DNA of 64,000 bases from Rhizobium oryzicola (GCF_030504645.1 NZ_JAUKWQ010000001.1:992001-1056000), one strand, 5' to 3'. Numbered from the stretch's first letter, positions 46,262-54,561 are shown. A program made the numbers and translations. Notes: generated by a model from the letters alone, not told the origin.

Positions 46262-46678
46262 TCAATGCTCGTGGTCGCACAGCCCGTGGTCGGACAAAGC
46301 ACGGATCACATAGCAGTCCTCGATCCGGTGGCCGCCGTCGCAGTGCGAGACGATACGCTCCAGTTCATGTTCGAGCTTCTTCAGCTTTTCGATTTTTTCG
46401 CGAACGCCGGAGAGGTGCACGGCCGCAATGCGATCGGCATTTTCACAAGGCGCTTCCGGGTGCTGGTTGAGGGCAATCAGTTCGCGGATCATGTCGATCT
46501 CGAAGCCGAGATCACGCGCATGGCGGATGAAGGTCAGCCGTTCCAGATCGCGGCGGGTATAGCGCCGCTGGTTGCCTTCGGAGCGTTCCGCTTCCTCGAT
46601 CAGGCCCATCTGCTCGTAATAGCGGATTGTTGGCACCTTCACGCCGGTGCGTCTGGCCATTTCACCAATCGAAAGCAT
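46262..46678 (-). CDS. MerR-family metal-responsive regulator
   Basis: 138 residues with a winged HTH (SIGEMARRTGVKVPTIRYYE), a long dimer helix and a metal-binding C-terminal region containing Cys78 (PCENADR), a Cys near 113 (SHCDGG) and later Cys in DCYVIR and LCDHEH. The pattern fits the ZntR/CadR/PbrR branch. There is no metal exporter beside it, so its target is elsewhere or it acts on its own promoter. Confidence 0.82.
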   Translation of the reverse strand: MLSIGEMARRTGVKVPTIRYYEQMGLIEEAERSEGNQRRYTRRDLERLTFIRHARDLGFEIDMIRELIALNQHPEAPCENADRIAAVHLSGVREKIEKLKKLEHELERIVSHCDGGHRIEDCYVIRALSDHGLCDHEH

Positions 46679-46700
46679 GATCGCTCTTCCTCACGTAAAG

Positions 46701-46715
46701 CTCTAGTGTCTAGAG
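46701..46715. promoter_or_regulatory. MerR-type operator upstream of the regulator
   Basis: CTCTAG-TGT-CTAGAG is a perfect dyad about 25 bp upstream of the MerR start, similar in form to the CTCTAT..CTAGAG sites of CadR/PbrR regulators. It supports autoregulation. Confidence 0.65.
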
Positions 46716-46766
46716 ATATTATGTGAGGATAGGCGGTCTGAATTCAAGGGTAAGATGGAGCGTCCC

Positions 46767-47300
46767 TCAGGCCTCTTCGGTCTCGCTGCTTGCGGCAGAA
46801 ACAGTCGCCTCACCGGCGCTGCCGTTCGTCCCCTGCAAGTGGAGGGCGGCCTGAACCTGCTGGCGGATGGCTTCCTCGATCCTGGTGCGTGCCTGGGCGT
46901 CCATCGCCTTCAGATCATCTTCCGACAGCTTGTTGTCCTCGAGATATTTTTCCCGAATGCGCTCGGCGAGCGTCATGTTCGAAAGGCTTTGGAATTCGCT
47001 GGCGGCCGAGCTATCGGGTGATGCGCCATTCTTGCCGGTCGCGGAACTTTCACTCTCTGCACCGCCTGCGTTGTCCTGTGCGGACATCAGATCCCAAAGC
47101 TGGCTTGAAAGCTTCAATGCAGCCGAACTTGTGCTGGCCGAAGAATTGCCCTCTTCCCAGTCGGGGCTGAAGACCGACCTGCGGGAGCCGTTCGACATTG
47201 CGTTGTCTTCGAGATCAAGGCTCTTCGATGAAGGGGCAGACTGGCGCGTGCGGTAAAGCGAAGCGACGGAATGAGCACTGGTACTGGAGATGATTGTCAT
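46767..47300 (-). CDS. Ser-rich protein of unknown function (first of a related pair)
   Basis: About 177 residues, low complexity, rich in Ser, Ala and Glu, with no TM helix. The central AALKLSSQLWDLMSAQDNAG resembles the SSLASALWAVESSSDAA of the neighbour at 47412-47687. The C-terminal half has a helical segment, SNMTLAERIREKYLEDNKLS, that recalls small regulatory or secreted proteins. The start at 47300 is chosen for similarity to its neighbour and has GGAGG about 11 bases upstream. Confidence 0.5.
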   Translation of the reverse strand: MTIISSTSAHSVASLYRTRQSAPSSKSLDLEDNAMSNGSRRSVFSPDWEEGNSSASTSSAALKLSSQLWDLMSAQDNAGGAESESSATGKNGASPDSSAASEFQSLSNMTLAERIREKYLEDNKLSEDDLKAMDAQARTRIEEAIRQQVQAALHLQGTNGSAGEATVSAASSETEEA

Positions 47301-47411
47301 GGGACTCACGGCCTCCGGTGGATCGTGCCTCAAGCTTCACAATGAAAACCTGCGTGAGCCTGACGTCTTTGGAACAAGGAAACGGTGCCGGCGGCTGCCG
47401 CCGGCAAGGGG

Positions 47412-47687
47412 CTAGAACTCGGAATAGACAGTCTCGACATGCTCGACGACGACGGAGCTTGCCGGACTGGAAGGCGTGGCGGGCTGGGTCGCGGCATCGC
47501 TGCTGCTTTCGACTGCCCACAAGGCGCTGGCCAGTGAAGACGAGAGCAGGGTGCTGCTGCCCGTAATCGCTGAATCGAAGCGCTTGCGCGTCTCTGGTTC
47601 TCGCTGTACGGGTTCCTCGGTCTTGCGATCGATGCTATAGGTTCGCGGGGCGTAACCGTACCCGTTCAGTCCGCTCTGAATCTGCAT
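47412..47687 (-). CDS. Ser-rich protein of unknown function (second of a related pair)
   Basis: 91 residues if it starts at MQIQSG (47687), or 121 from 47777. It has a Tyr/Gly-rich N-terminus (LNGYGYAPRTYSIDRKTEEP) and the LSSSLASALWAVESSSDAA motif shared with the protein at 46767-47300. The tail is Thr/Pro/Ser-rich and ends VYSEF. The pair looks like an ancient duplication with strong divergence. No known domain is recognised. Confidence 0.5.
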   Translation of the reverse strand: MQIQSGLNGYGYAPRTYSIDRKTEEPVQREPETRKRFDSAITGSSTLLSSSLASALWAVESSSDAATQPATPSSPASSVVVEHVETVYSEF

Positions 47688-47844
47688 GGCGGTCTGTCCA
47701 TTGGTTGGTTTGATTAACTCCTTCTTAACCAATGAAGCTTGCGCGAGGCTTGCGGCGCCCCGTGTCTGCGAAGGCATGACCTATTGACAGATTCGTGAAC
47801 TTGCCGGTTGTGATTGCTGTGCTTCGCCAGTGGTTTGACCAACC

Positions 47845-47880
47845 GCAAAACGAAAGAAGCCCGCCAAATTGGCAGGCTTC
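47845..47880 (-). terminator. Rho-independent terminator of ptrB
   Basis: On the minus strand GAAGCCTGCC-AATTT-GGCGGGCTTC (one G-U pair) is followed by TTTCGTTTTG, 29 bp past the ptrB stop. Confidence 0.82.
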
Positions 47881-47908
47881 CTCTCAATCAAGCTGGTATG
47901 GCCGGCGG

Positions 47909-50014
47909 TTACATCTTGCCCGCCACTTTCAGTGCAAAGGCGTATTCGAAAGCGATTTCTTCCAGCCGCTGAAAGCGGCCGGACTTGCCGCCATGGCCGG
48001 CCGCCATATTGGTCTTCAAAAGGAAGGGGCCGGCCTCCGGGGCGCGGTCGCGAAGCCTTGCGATCCACTTGGTCGGCTCCCAATAGGTAACGCGTGGGTC
48101 GGTCAAGCCGGAAATGGCGAGGATCGGCGGATAGGGCTTGTTCTCCACATGATCATAAGGGGAGTAGGCGGCGATCCACTTGTATTCCTCTTCCGAGTCC
48201 AGCGGATTGCCCCATTCCGGCCATTCCGGCGGGGTCAACGGCAGCGTGTCGTCCAGCATGGTCGTCAGCACGTCGACAAAGGGCACGGCGGCAATGATGC
48301 CGGCAAACTTTTCCGGGGCCAGATTGGCGACAGCCCCCATCAGCATGCCGCCGGCGGAACCGCCTTCGGCAATGATGTTGTCGTAGGAGGTGAAACCTTC
48401 TTTCACCAGGTGGTCGGCGGCGGCGATGAAGTCGCGGAAGGTGTTCTGCTTGTGCTCCATCTTACCGTTTTCATACCAGGCAAAGCCCTTGTCCTTGCCA
48501 CCACGGATATGCGCGATGGCATAGACGAAGCCGCGATCGGCAAGCGACAGGTTGTTGGTGGAAAACGAGGCGGGGATCGTTACGCCATAGGCGCCGTAGC
48601 CGTAGAGCAGGCAGGGGGCGGAACCGTCGAGCTTGGTATTCTTGTGGTAGAGCAAGGAAACCGGCACCAGCTCGCCATCATGCGAGGGCGCCATCACCCG
48701 GCGGGTCACATAGTCATCCGGGTTGTGGCCGGAGGGCACTTCCTGCGTCTTCAAAAGAACGCGCTCACGGGTCGCCATGTTGTAGTCGAACAGCTGGCTC
48801 GGCGTCGTCATGGAGGAATAGGAGAACCGGATCACATCGGTGTCGTATTCGGCAGCACCGTGCAGACCCAGCGAATAGGCTTCTTCCGCAAAGGCGATGG
48901 CATGTTCTTCGCCCGTCTTGCGATCGCGCACCACGATGCGCGGCAGGCCCTCGCGCCGCTCCAGCCAGACGAGGTGGCGGGCATAGGCGGTGTGGGAGAG
49001 GATCAGGCGGCCCGGCTCATGCGGTACCACATCCGTCCAGTTCTCTTTGCCCGGCGCGTTGAAGGGTGCGGAGACGATCTTGAAATCCTTGGCGCCATCG
49101 GCATTGGTCAGGATGTAGAAGATTTCGCCACCTTCCGTCATGGAATATTCCACGCCTTCCTCACGCTCTGCCACCAGAACAGGCTCGGCGGTCAGGTCGC
49201 TTGTGGAGAGCAGGCGGTATTCCGAGGTCTCGTGATCGTGGATGTCGATATAGATCACATCATCCAGCAGCGAGCCGCCGACACCCATGAAGAAGCCCGG
49301 ATCGGTTTCCTCATAGACCAGCCGGTCGGCCGATTGCGGCTGCCCAATAATGTGATGGAAGACCTTGGACGGACGATGGTTCTCGTCCTGCAGCGTGTAG
49401 AAGAAGCTCCTGCCGTCAGGCGCCCAGACGCCGCCGCCGGCGGTGTTCTCGATCACATCCTCCAAGTCTTCGCCGGTCGCCAGATTGCGCACCCGCAGCG
49501 TGAAATATTCCGAACCCTTGTCGTCATAGCCCCAGATACCATGGCTGTGGTCGCTGGACTGGCCGAGACCGGCCAGGCGGAAGTAATCCTTGCCCTCCGC
49601 TTCCTTGTCGCCATTGAGCAGGACCTGCTTCTCGCCGCCATCGCGCGGCGTGCGGAAGTAATGCGGTTGTTCGCCGCCGGTCACGAACAGCGTGCCATAG
49701 GCAAACGGGCCTTCCTTGACGGGAACGGACGAGTCATCCTCCTTGATGCGACCCTTCATCTCGGAAAACAGGGCTTTCTGCAGGTCGGCCGTGTCGCCAA
49801 GGGCGGCTTCCATATGGGTGTTTTCCGCTTCCAGATGGGTGCGGATCGCGGGGTCCAGAATGGATGGATCCTTGAACATCGCCTGCCAGTTGTCGGCGCG
49901 CAGCCAGGCATATTCGTCGGTACGCGTGATGCCGTGATGCGTATCGCTGTGCGGCTTCTTTTCGGCCTTGGGCGGTGTGGGAAGGTTCTGGAAAACGGCT
50001 TTGGAACGGGCCAA
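47909..50014 (-). CDS. ptrB: Oligopeptidase B (S9A family)
   Basis: A 701-residue prolyl-oligopeptidase-fold protease with an N-terminal beta-propeller (about 80-420) and a C-terminal hydrolase domain. The nucleophile Ser553 lies in EGGSAGGMLMG, and the catalytic His674 in AAGHGGKSGR. Oligopeptidase B cuts after Lys and Arg in small peptides. Full length, with a clear terminator downstream. Confidence 0.94.
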   Translation of the reverse strand: MARSKAVFQNLPTPPKAEKKPHSDTHHGITRTDEYAWLRADNWQAMFKDPSILDPAIRTHLEAENTHMEAALGDTADLQKALFSEMKGRIKEDDSSVPVKEGPFAYGTLFVTGGEQPHYFRTPRDGGEKQVLLNGDKEAEGKDYFRLAGLGQSSDHSHGIWGYDDKGSEYFTLRVRNLATGEDLEDVIENTAGGGVWAPDGRSFFYTLQDENHRPSKVFHHIIGQPQSADRLVYEETDPGFFMGVGGSLLDDVIYIDIHDHETSEYRLLSTSDLTAEPVLVAEREEGVEYSMTEGGEIFYILTNADGAKDFKIVSAPFNAPGKENWTDVVPHEPGRLILSHTAYARHLVWLERREGLPRIVVRDRKTGEEHAIAFAEEAYSLGLHGAAEYDTDVIRFSYSSMTTPSQLFDYNMATRERVLLKTQEVPSGHNPDDYVTRRVMAPSHDGELVPVSLLYHKNTKLDGSAPCLLYGYGAYGVTIPASFSTNNLSLADRGFVYAIAHIRGGKDKGFAWYENGKMEHKQNTFRDFIAAADHLVKEGFTSYDNIIAEGGSAGGMLMGAVANLAPEKFAGIIAAVPFVDVLTTMLDDTLPLTPPEWPEWGNPLDSEEEYKWIAAYSPYDHVENKPYPPILAISGLTDPRVTYWEPTKWIARLRDRAPEAGPFLLKTNMAAGHGGKSGRFQRLEEIAFEYAFALKVAGKM

Positions 50015-50152
50015 GGGAATACTCCGGCATCGACTGATTGGTCAGCCAGAGATAAGCGGGGCAAGGGTCAAGGGCAAGCGGGGCGGTGGGTTTGATGGAC
50101 GTATCGTGGATTTTCGGTAGTTGAATTTCAATCTCGTCTTCAGCTGGAAATT

Positions 50153-50545
50153 GTGATCATTTCAGCATCTACTGTCTATATCGGCGCCGCAATTCTTCAG
50201 AGTTTATTTATGGGATGGACTGAGGCGGATGTTGTCATCGACGTTTATTTTGATCCAACCTTATCTGAGGGCGATTTTCTGACCTTGTCGATTTCTACCC
50301 CGGTTGGTGATATACAGGTTTTGGGTCATGTTGAATTTTTTGAACCGGGCACGCTCATATTCAGTGATGCGCATATCGCAGGCCTTACAAGGAATGCTCT
50401 CGGCTGGGCTCATTTGCGACAGGTTATGAACATCGCTCTGGAAAGGGGTGGGTTTGATGAAATCATCATTAAGGGAAGCTCTCGGTCGACTGGGGCCAAT
50501 CCGGGCCACATCCCCAGACCTTTCAGGGTCTCCCGCAGCCGTTAG
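50153..50545 (+). CDS. AT-rich hypothetical protein (island gene 1)
   Basis: 130 residues from a GTG start with GGAAATT upstream. It is beta-rich (VVIDVYFDPTLSEGDFLTLS) and ends in a positively charged FDEIIIKGSSRSTGANPGHI. That ending is reminiscent of C-terminal toxin modules of polymorphic-toxin systems, although I cannot confirm it. The following gene overlaps its 3' end in another frame. Lower GC than the neighbours suggests acquisition. Confidence 0.45.
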   Translation: MIISASTVYIGAAILQSLFMGWTEADVVIDVYFDPTLSEGDFLTLSISTPVGDIQVLGHVEFFEPGTLIFSDAHIAGLTRNALGWAHLRQVMNIALERGGFDEIIIKGSSRSTGANPGHIPRPFRVSRSR

Positions 50546-50834
50546 GTTGACAATACCTTCCGACAGAAACGATGTCGACACGGGCGCTGCAATCATCGTT
50601 CTGCATACGTTGGGAGGTCTCCCTATGCCGGCATCGAAGCGGGTGGTGGAAGAGCTATGGGATAATGCTGTGCTTTATGTGGATCTTCCAAGCGTTCCAG
50701 ATGTTGAAAAGCTTAACGTCAGCCTTGGGCGATCAGGCGTCGCGATGCAGATACTTGTGGAGAGAACTCGGCAAGAGGACAGTCGCCGGACTGAAGAGAC
50801 TGCACACGCTGCTGAAATGGTTGCGTCTCGCTGA
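50457..50834 (+). CDS. Hypothetical protein (island gene 2)
   Basis: About 125 residues. GGGGTGGG before the ATG at 50457 gives a start inside the 3' end of the preceding gene. The segment ASKRVVEELWDNAVLYVDLP may be an alpha/beta core. Its stop overlaps the next ATG (TGATG), so the last two genes are translationally coupled. No family recognised. Confidence 0.4.
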   Translation: MKSSLREALGRLGPIRATSPDLSGSPAAVRLTIPSDRNDVDTGAAIIVLHTLGGLPMPASKRVVEELWDNAVLYVDLPSVPDVEKLNVSLGRSGVAMQILVERTRQEDSRRTEETAHAAEMVASR

Positions 50835-51028
50835 TGTTCCCGGCTTTGCGTATCTCACCTGCGCTCCGTGATCCCTTGAGAGATCGATCACTGTTTCGCC
50901 AGAAAACAACGCAGGCATGGGATGAATTCCAGGAAACCGGGCTCCACGCGACGATGGAGGAGGTCGAGGCTTGGCTTTCAAGTTGGGGAACTGAAGAGGA
51001 ACAGCCCGCACCTCTATGCCATCGGTGA
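50834..51028 (+). CDS. Short antitoxin-like protein (island gene 3)
   Basis: 64 residues. TTQAWDEFQETGLHATMEEV and the ending EAWLSSWGTEEEQPAPLCHR match the C-terminal module of small RHH-type antitoxin proteins, but the N-terminal DNA-binding part (first 25 residues) does not look like an RHH. It may be a truncated antitoxin or a chimeric remnant. It is coupled to the gene before it. Confidence 0.45.
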   Translation: MFPALRISPALRDPLRDRSLFRQKTTQAWDEFQETGLHATMEEVEAWLSSWGTEEEQPAPLCHR

Positions 51029-51202
51029 GCGGATAAGATCGAGACGGTTCTCCTCTATTTCCATCCACAGGCGCTTCCCCCGGTTTCCGGCCATTTCCCC
51101 CTCGCGGTTAATCACATTGTCACATTTTGGGACGCAGCGGGTGGTCAAAGCGGGAAAGCTCCCCTAGTTTCCGCCCGTCCGAGTAAGTTGGATGGAAATA
51201 GC

Positions 51203-51610
51203 ATGACATCATTGAAACAGGCGGCTGTGTTGTTGGTGGCCTTGGGCTCGTCCATGGCGGCTCCCATCGCAGCGCATGCCATCGATAGCAAAGTGGCCCG
51301 CCAACTGGATGCGCTCACCCCGGAAGAGCGGCGCGAGCAGCGTTGCGATATCGAGGCGATGAGCCGTATCTCCAAGGAAGAGAAGGGTTTTCGGCCTGAC
51401 AAGGTGATTGCCTATACCTTTTCCGATCCCATTGAGCAGGGCAACCTGATCAAGGCGCCGGGTGCTGTCTTCCGCAGCGGTGGAGATTGGTATCGCCTGA
51501 AGTACAAGTGCGAAACCGCCGAGGACGGCCTGAAGGTGATGTCCTTTGATTACAAGGTGGGGGCCAAGGTGCCGCGCGAAAAGTGGCAGGAATATTATCT
51601 CTACGACTGA
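51203..51610 (+). CDS. DUF930 exported protein
   Basis: A 135-residue protein with a signal peptide (AAVLLVALGSSMAAPIAAHA) and the DUF930 body: LDALTPEERREQRCDIEAMS, RISKEEKGFRPDKVIAYTFS, then GAVFRSGGDWYRLKYKCETA. Two Cys (residues about 48 and 103) could pair. DUF930 proteins are mostly rhizobial and of unknown function. The longer frame begins with TTG, so the ATG at 51203 is preferred. Confidence 0.82.
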   Translation: MTSLKQAAVLLVALGSSMAAPIAAHAIDSKVARQLDALTPEERREQRCDIEAMSRISKEEKGFRPDKVIAYTFSDPIEQGNLIKAPGAVFRSGGDWYRLKYKCETAEDGLKVMSFDYKVGAKVPREKWQEYYLYD

Positions 51611-51622
51611 TCGCAGGCCGGG

Positions 51623-52786
51623 TTAACCCGGCAATTGCGGTATCTGCTTCCGCTCCGGAAAAAGCTCCTCGTAGATCGTCATCATGATGAGGGACAGCGG
51701 CAGGGCAAGCATCGCGCCCACCGCGCCCCACATGAAGGTCCAGAACAGGATCGCGATGAACACGATGAAGGGATTGATCTCCCACTGACGCCCCATGATG
51801 GCGGGAAACAGCAGGTTCTCCATGACAAGGTGAACGGTGAAGAACACGATGGCGGGCAGCAACCCCAGCAGCAGCGTATCGTGCGTCAGGACACCGCCAA
51901 TCGTGACCGCAATCGTCATCATGGTGATGCCGAGGAAGGGGATGAAGCTTGAGAGAAACGCGAAAACACCCCAGAGAATCGGCATTGAGAGCCCGCCGAA
52001 GAAGGCGATGCCGGTCATGACCACACCGAGCCCCATATAGAGCAGGCAGGCGGTAGAGAAGTAATAGCCCAGTACCTCCTCGACGGCGTTGAAGATGCGG
52101 ATGGTGATCAGCCGCTGCCGGCGTGTGGGGAAAGCCATAATCGTGGTGCGCCTGAGCTTCAGCCGCCCGTAGAGAAACAGCAGCAGCGCCCCGAAGAAAA
52201 TCAGCGTCTGAATGATGGCGGGCGTTACATTGCTGGTGACGATGCCGAGGATATTGCCGCTGTTCTGCATCAGCGAATCCATCGACATCGGCCCCTTCTG
52301 CAGCGCGGAGGGCGAAATGTTCAGCCAATGCTGGCGCTCCAGAAAGGGTGTCATGCGATCGAAGGTCTGCTCCACCACCTTTGGCCCTTCCTGGATCATC
52401 ATCGACACCGGTTCGATCAGCGCGTTGACCAGCAGGAAGAGCGCCAGCATGACAAGCGTCGAGAGAATGAGCGCGATGCCGAAGCGCGGCACGCCGAGCC
52501 GCCCCAGCTTGTCAGCCGCCAGCCCCAAGATCATGCCGACGACCACGGCAAGCGTGACCGGTTTCAGGATCAGCGAAAGATAATGCACCACGGCGAGGCC
52601 GATGATCGCAAAAATGCCGATCACCGCCCAGGCTTTTGCCACTTCCAGCGCATCGCGGCCCAGCGGTAGAAACTCCGCATCCTGGTTGTAGACGGCCACC
52701 TCGTCCTGGCGTGCGGCCTCATGCGCGATCACTTGGCGCTTGTGCCGGCCGTTCTGTCTCGTCTGTTTCGCACTGATTGTGGCCAT
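51623..52786 (-). CDS. AI-2E/PerM-family transporter
   Basis: 387 residues with 7-8 TM helices and the family pattern: IGIFAIIGLAVVHYLSLILK, WGVFAFLSSFIPFLGITMMT, MENLLFPAIMGRQWEINPFI and WGAVGAMLALPLSLIMMT. Members include the TqsA exporter of autoinducer 2 and Na+/H+ antiporters, so the substrate is uncertain. Confidence 0.85.
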   Translation of the reverse strand: MATISAKQTRQNGRHKRQVIAHEAARQDEVAVYNQDAEFLPLGRDALEVAKAWAVIGIFAIIGLAVVHYLSLILKPVTLAVVVGMILGLAADKLGRLGVPRFGIALILSTLVMLALFLLVNALIEPVSMMIQEGPKVVEQTFDRMTPFLERQHWLNISPSALQKGPMSMDSLMQNSGNILGIVTSNVTPAIIQTLIFFGALLLFLYGRLKLRRTTIMAFPTRRQRLITIRIFNAVEEVLGYYFSTACLLYMGLGVVMTGIAFFGGLSMPILWGVFAFLSSFIPFLGITMMTIAVTIGGVLTHDTLLLGLLPAIVFFTVHLVMENLLFPAIMGRQWEINPFIVFIAILFWTFMWGAVGAMLALPLSLIMMTIYEELFPERKQIPQLPG

Positions 52787-52971
52787 GGTCCCGGGTCCCC
52801 TATCGCGCCGCCACAACGTTCAGGAGAGTAAGGGGTTCCACGGCTGGTGGAGTGATGCCGAGAGCGCTCCGTACATCGAGAGAAACAGGCGGCTTCCGGA
52901 GACCGTATGGTGGCATTTACCAGTTATGCGAGTATAGATTTGTTCCCGCCATCATTATCTCGGGATATCGT

Positions 52972-53397
52972 ATGACGGAAATGCAGCACCGCGAATGGCC
53001 GAAGCGGTTCACCGTGACGATTAAAGCGGCGCCGCGCGTCGGCAATCTCTATTGGTGCGCATTCCACGACGAGCGCCATATCCACATCCCTGAAATGTGG
53101 AAGATTCGACCTGTCGTCATCGTTAGCCGCCAGAACAGTCTTCGGGGAAAGGCAACAGTTCTGCCGTTCTCGACTTCAGAGCGCAATACGTACGGCGCGT
53201 TTGCCTTTGAAGCCAGTGCAGAAACTCAAAAGCTGTTTGGCAGCGCGACCAGAACCTGGATCTTGTGCGACCACCCTGTGACGGTTGCAACGTCACGTCT
53301 GTCTCAGATCAAGGGTAAGGTGCCGAAGCTGCACCGCGACGATCTCGCAGCGGTGCTTGAATTGATGCTGAAAAGTCTGGCATCGCCGATGTTATAA
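52972..53397 (+). CDS. MazF/PemK-family toxin without an adjacent protein antitoxin
   Basis: A 141-residue MazF/PemK-like protein: VGNLYWCAFHDERHIHIPEM, WKIRPVVIVSRQNSLRGKAT, VLPFST and CDHPVTVATSRLSQIKGKV. GGGATATC precedes the ATG. MazF-like proteins are RNases. No gene for a protein antitoxin lies on either side. A strong promoter and candidate sRNA start 24 bp downstream, raising the possibility of RNA-based control. Confidence 0.78.
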   Translation: MTEMQHREWPKRFTVTIKAAPRVGNLYWCAFHDERHIHIPEMWKIRPVVIVSRQNSLRGKATVLPFSTSERNTYGAFAFEASAETQKLFGSATRTWILCDHPVTVATSRLSQIKGKVPKLHRDDLAAVLELMLKSLASPML

Positions 53398-53420
53398 CCA
53401 TGGGCTTGGCGGCAACGAGT

Positions 53421-53449
53421 TTGACACGTGCTTGGCTAGCGCCTATATT
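53421..53449 (+). promoter_or_regulatory. Near-consensus sigma-70 promoter
   Basis: TTGACA (53421-53426), a 17-base spacer, then TATATT (53444-53449). This is the best housekeeping promoter seen in the window, and no coding gene follows it on this strand. Confidence 0.75.
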
Positions 53450-53455
53450 CCAAAC

Positions 53456-53532
53456 ATTAGCGGGGTTGCAAAACCTTCGCCGCCCGGTAACGGGAGTCAT
53501 AAGCGGAGCCACCCGAAAGGGTGGCTTTCGTC
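53456..53532 (+). ncRNA. Candidate small RNA with terminator hairpin
   Basis: The transcript predicted from the promoter at 53421 contains a CCCG-GTAA-CGGG hairpin (53483-53494) and ends in GCCACCC-GAAA-GGGTGGC followed by TTTCGTCGTT (53508-53535), a weak Rho-independent terminator. The region has no convincing coding frame. The length, about 77 nt, suits a trans-acting sRNA or the RNA antitoxin of the MazF-like gene. Confidence 0.6.
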
Positions 53533-53560
53533 GTTGTAGGGAGGTATCCCCGCTGATTTT

Positions 53561-53636
53561 CGTCATCCTCGGGCTTGACCCGAGGATCCATGCTTTCAAT
53601 GGCTTATGGATGGTCGGGTCAAGCCCGACCATGACG
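53561..53636. repeat. Inverted pair of REP-like sequences
   Basis: Two palindromes, TCCTCGGGCTTGACCCGAGGA (given by its ends, 53565-53585) and GGTCGGGTCAAGCCCGACC, face each other. Outer CGTCAT/ATGACG and inner ATCCAT/ATGGAT inverted repeats enclose them. This is the layout of a REPIN-like element. It falls between the sRNA candidate and the VOC gene. Confidence 0.8.
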
Positions 53637-53688
53637 TCGGAGAGGTCGTTGCTCGTTGGGCAGCCAACTGAGGGGTCGCTCCATCTAT

Positions 53689-54561
53689 TCAAGCGCTCAG
53701 CGTCAGTCCAATACCCCAAGGATCCTTCAGCGCGTGGCCGGATGCGGTGCGCTCCGTCGGAATTTCCATCTTGTCCAGGCTGGCCAGCGCCTTGTCGAGA
53801 CCCGCCTGATCGTTGAACTTAACGCTGTAATCAGAAAGCCCGCTCATATTGGCCTGGCGGGCGCTGGCGCCACGGCTGTTCCAGATATTGGCGGCGATGT
53901 GGTGGTGGTAGCCGCCGGTGGCAAAGAAGCTGGCGCCCGGATAGCGCGCCATGATCTTCAGCCCGAGCACGTCGCGATAAAAGGCATCGGCTTCCGGAAT
54001 GGCTCCGACTTGCAGGTGGATGTGGCCGATGGCAGTCCCCGCCGCCATGCCGCCCCAACCTGTCTTCGGTGCTTCATCATAAATGGCCTGCAGGTTTAGT
54101 GGCTCGGTTGCCATTTCCACGGTGCCATCGGCAAAATAGGTCCACTCGCGGTGCAGCCGGTCGCGGTAGATCTCGATGCCATTGCCCTCCGGGTCGGCCA
54201 GATAGATCGCTTCACTCACGAGATGGTCGGAGGCGCCCTGAAGCTGAACGCTGTTGTGAACGGCATGCGCCAGCCATGCCCCCAGCTCCTGCCGGTTCGG
54301 CACCAGGAAGGCGGTGTGGAAAAGACCGGCCGCATTGCGCGGTGCGCGCGCCACGTTGCCGCCCGTCGTCAAGGTCAGCAAAGGTTGACCTTCGACGCCC
54401 AAAACATGGCCGCTCGGGCTCGATTCCAGAACGGAAAGCCCGATCATCTGCTGATAGTAGCGGGAGACCCGATCCAGATCCGTCACGACAAGATGCGCCG
54501 TGCCCACATGGGCAGGCCGGGTCAGAGCAAAGGCAGCATTGGGGGCGGTGGTGTCGGTCAT
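53689..54561 (-). CDS. VOC-superfamily protein (catechol 2,3-dioxygenase-like)
   Basis: 290 residues with two VOC modules. The first begins HVGTAHLVVTDLDRVSRYYQ and continues with FHTAFLVPNRQELGAWLAH and AIYLADPEGNGIEIYRDR; the second begins GHIHLQVGAIPEADAFYRDV. His residues in GTAHLVV, GHIHLQV and a Glu near GNGIEIYRDR fit the metal site of extradiol dioxygenases such as CatE. The ring-cleavage substrate is not known. Confidence 0.87.
   Translation of the reverse strand: MTDTTAPNAAFALTRPAHVGTAHLVVTDLDRVSRYYQQMIGLSVLESSPSGHVLGVEGQPLLTLTTGGNVARAPRNAAGLFHTAFLVPNRQELGAWLAHAVHNSVQLQGASDHLVSEAIYLADPEGNGIEIYRDRLHREWTYFADGTVEMATEPLNLQAIYDEAPKTGWGGMAAGTAIGHIHLQVGAIPEADAFYRDVLGLKIMARYPGASFFATGGYHHHIAANIWNSRGASARQANMSGLSDYSVKFNDQAGLDKALASLDKMEIPTERTASGHALKDPWGIGLTLSA

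Noticed and set aside
47795..50095. 766-codon open frame antisense to ptrB
   Set aside because: It is an antisense shadow of a GC-rich gene; its translation is low-complexity, rich in His, Gly and Arg, with no domain, and ptrB on the other strand is full length.
53456..53540. tRNA or SRP RNA at the sRNA candidate
   Set aside because: No acceptor/anticodon/T-loop arrangement and no SRP core GGTC..GGAAGGAAGC were found.
53400..53816. 138-codon plus-strand frame after the MazF-like gene
   Set aside because: It runs through the promoter, sRNA terminator and REP pair and has no protein features.
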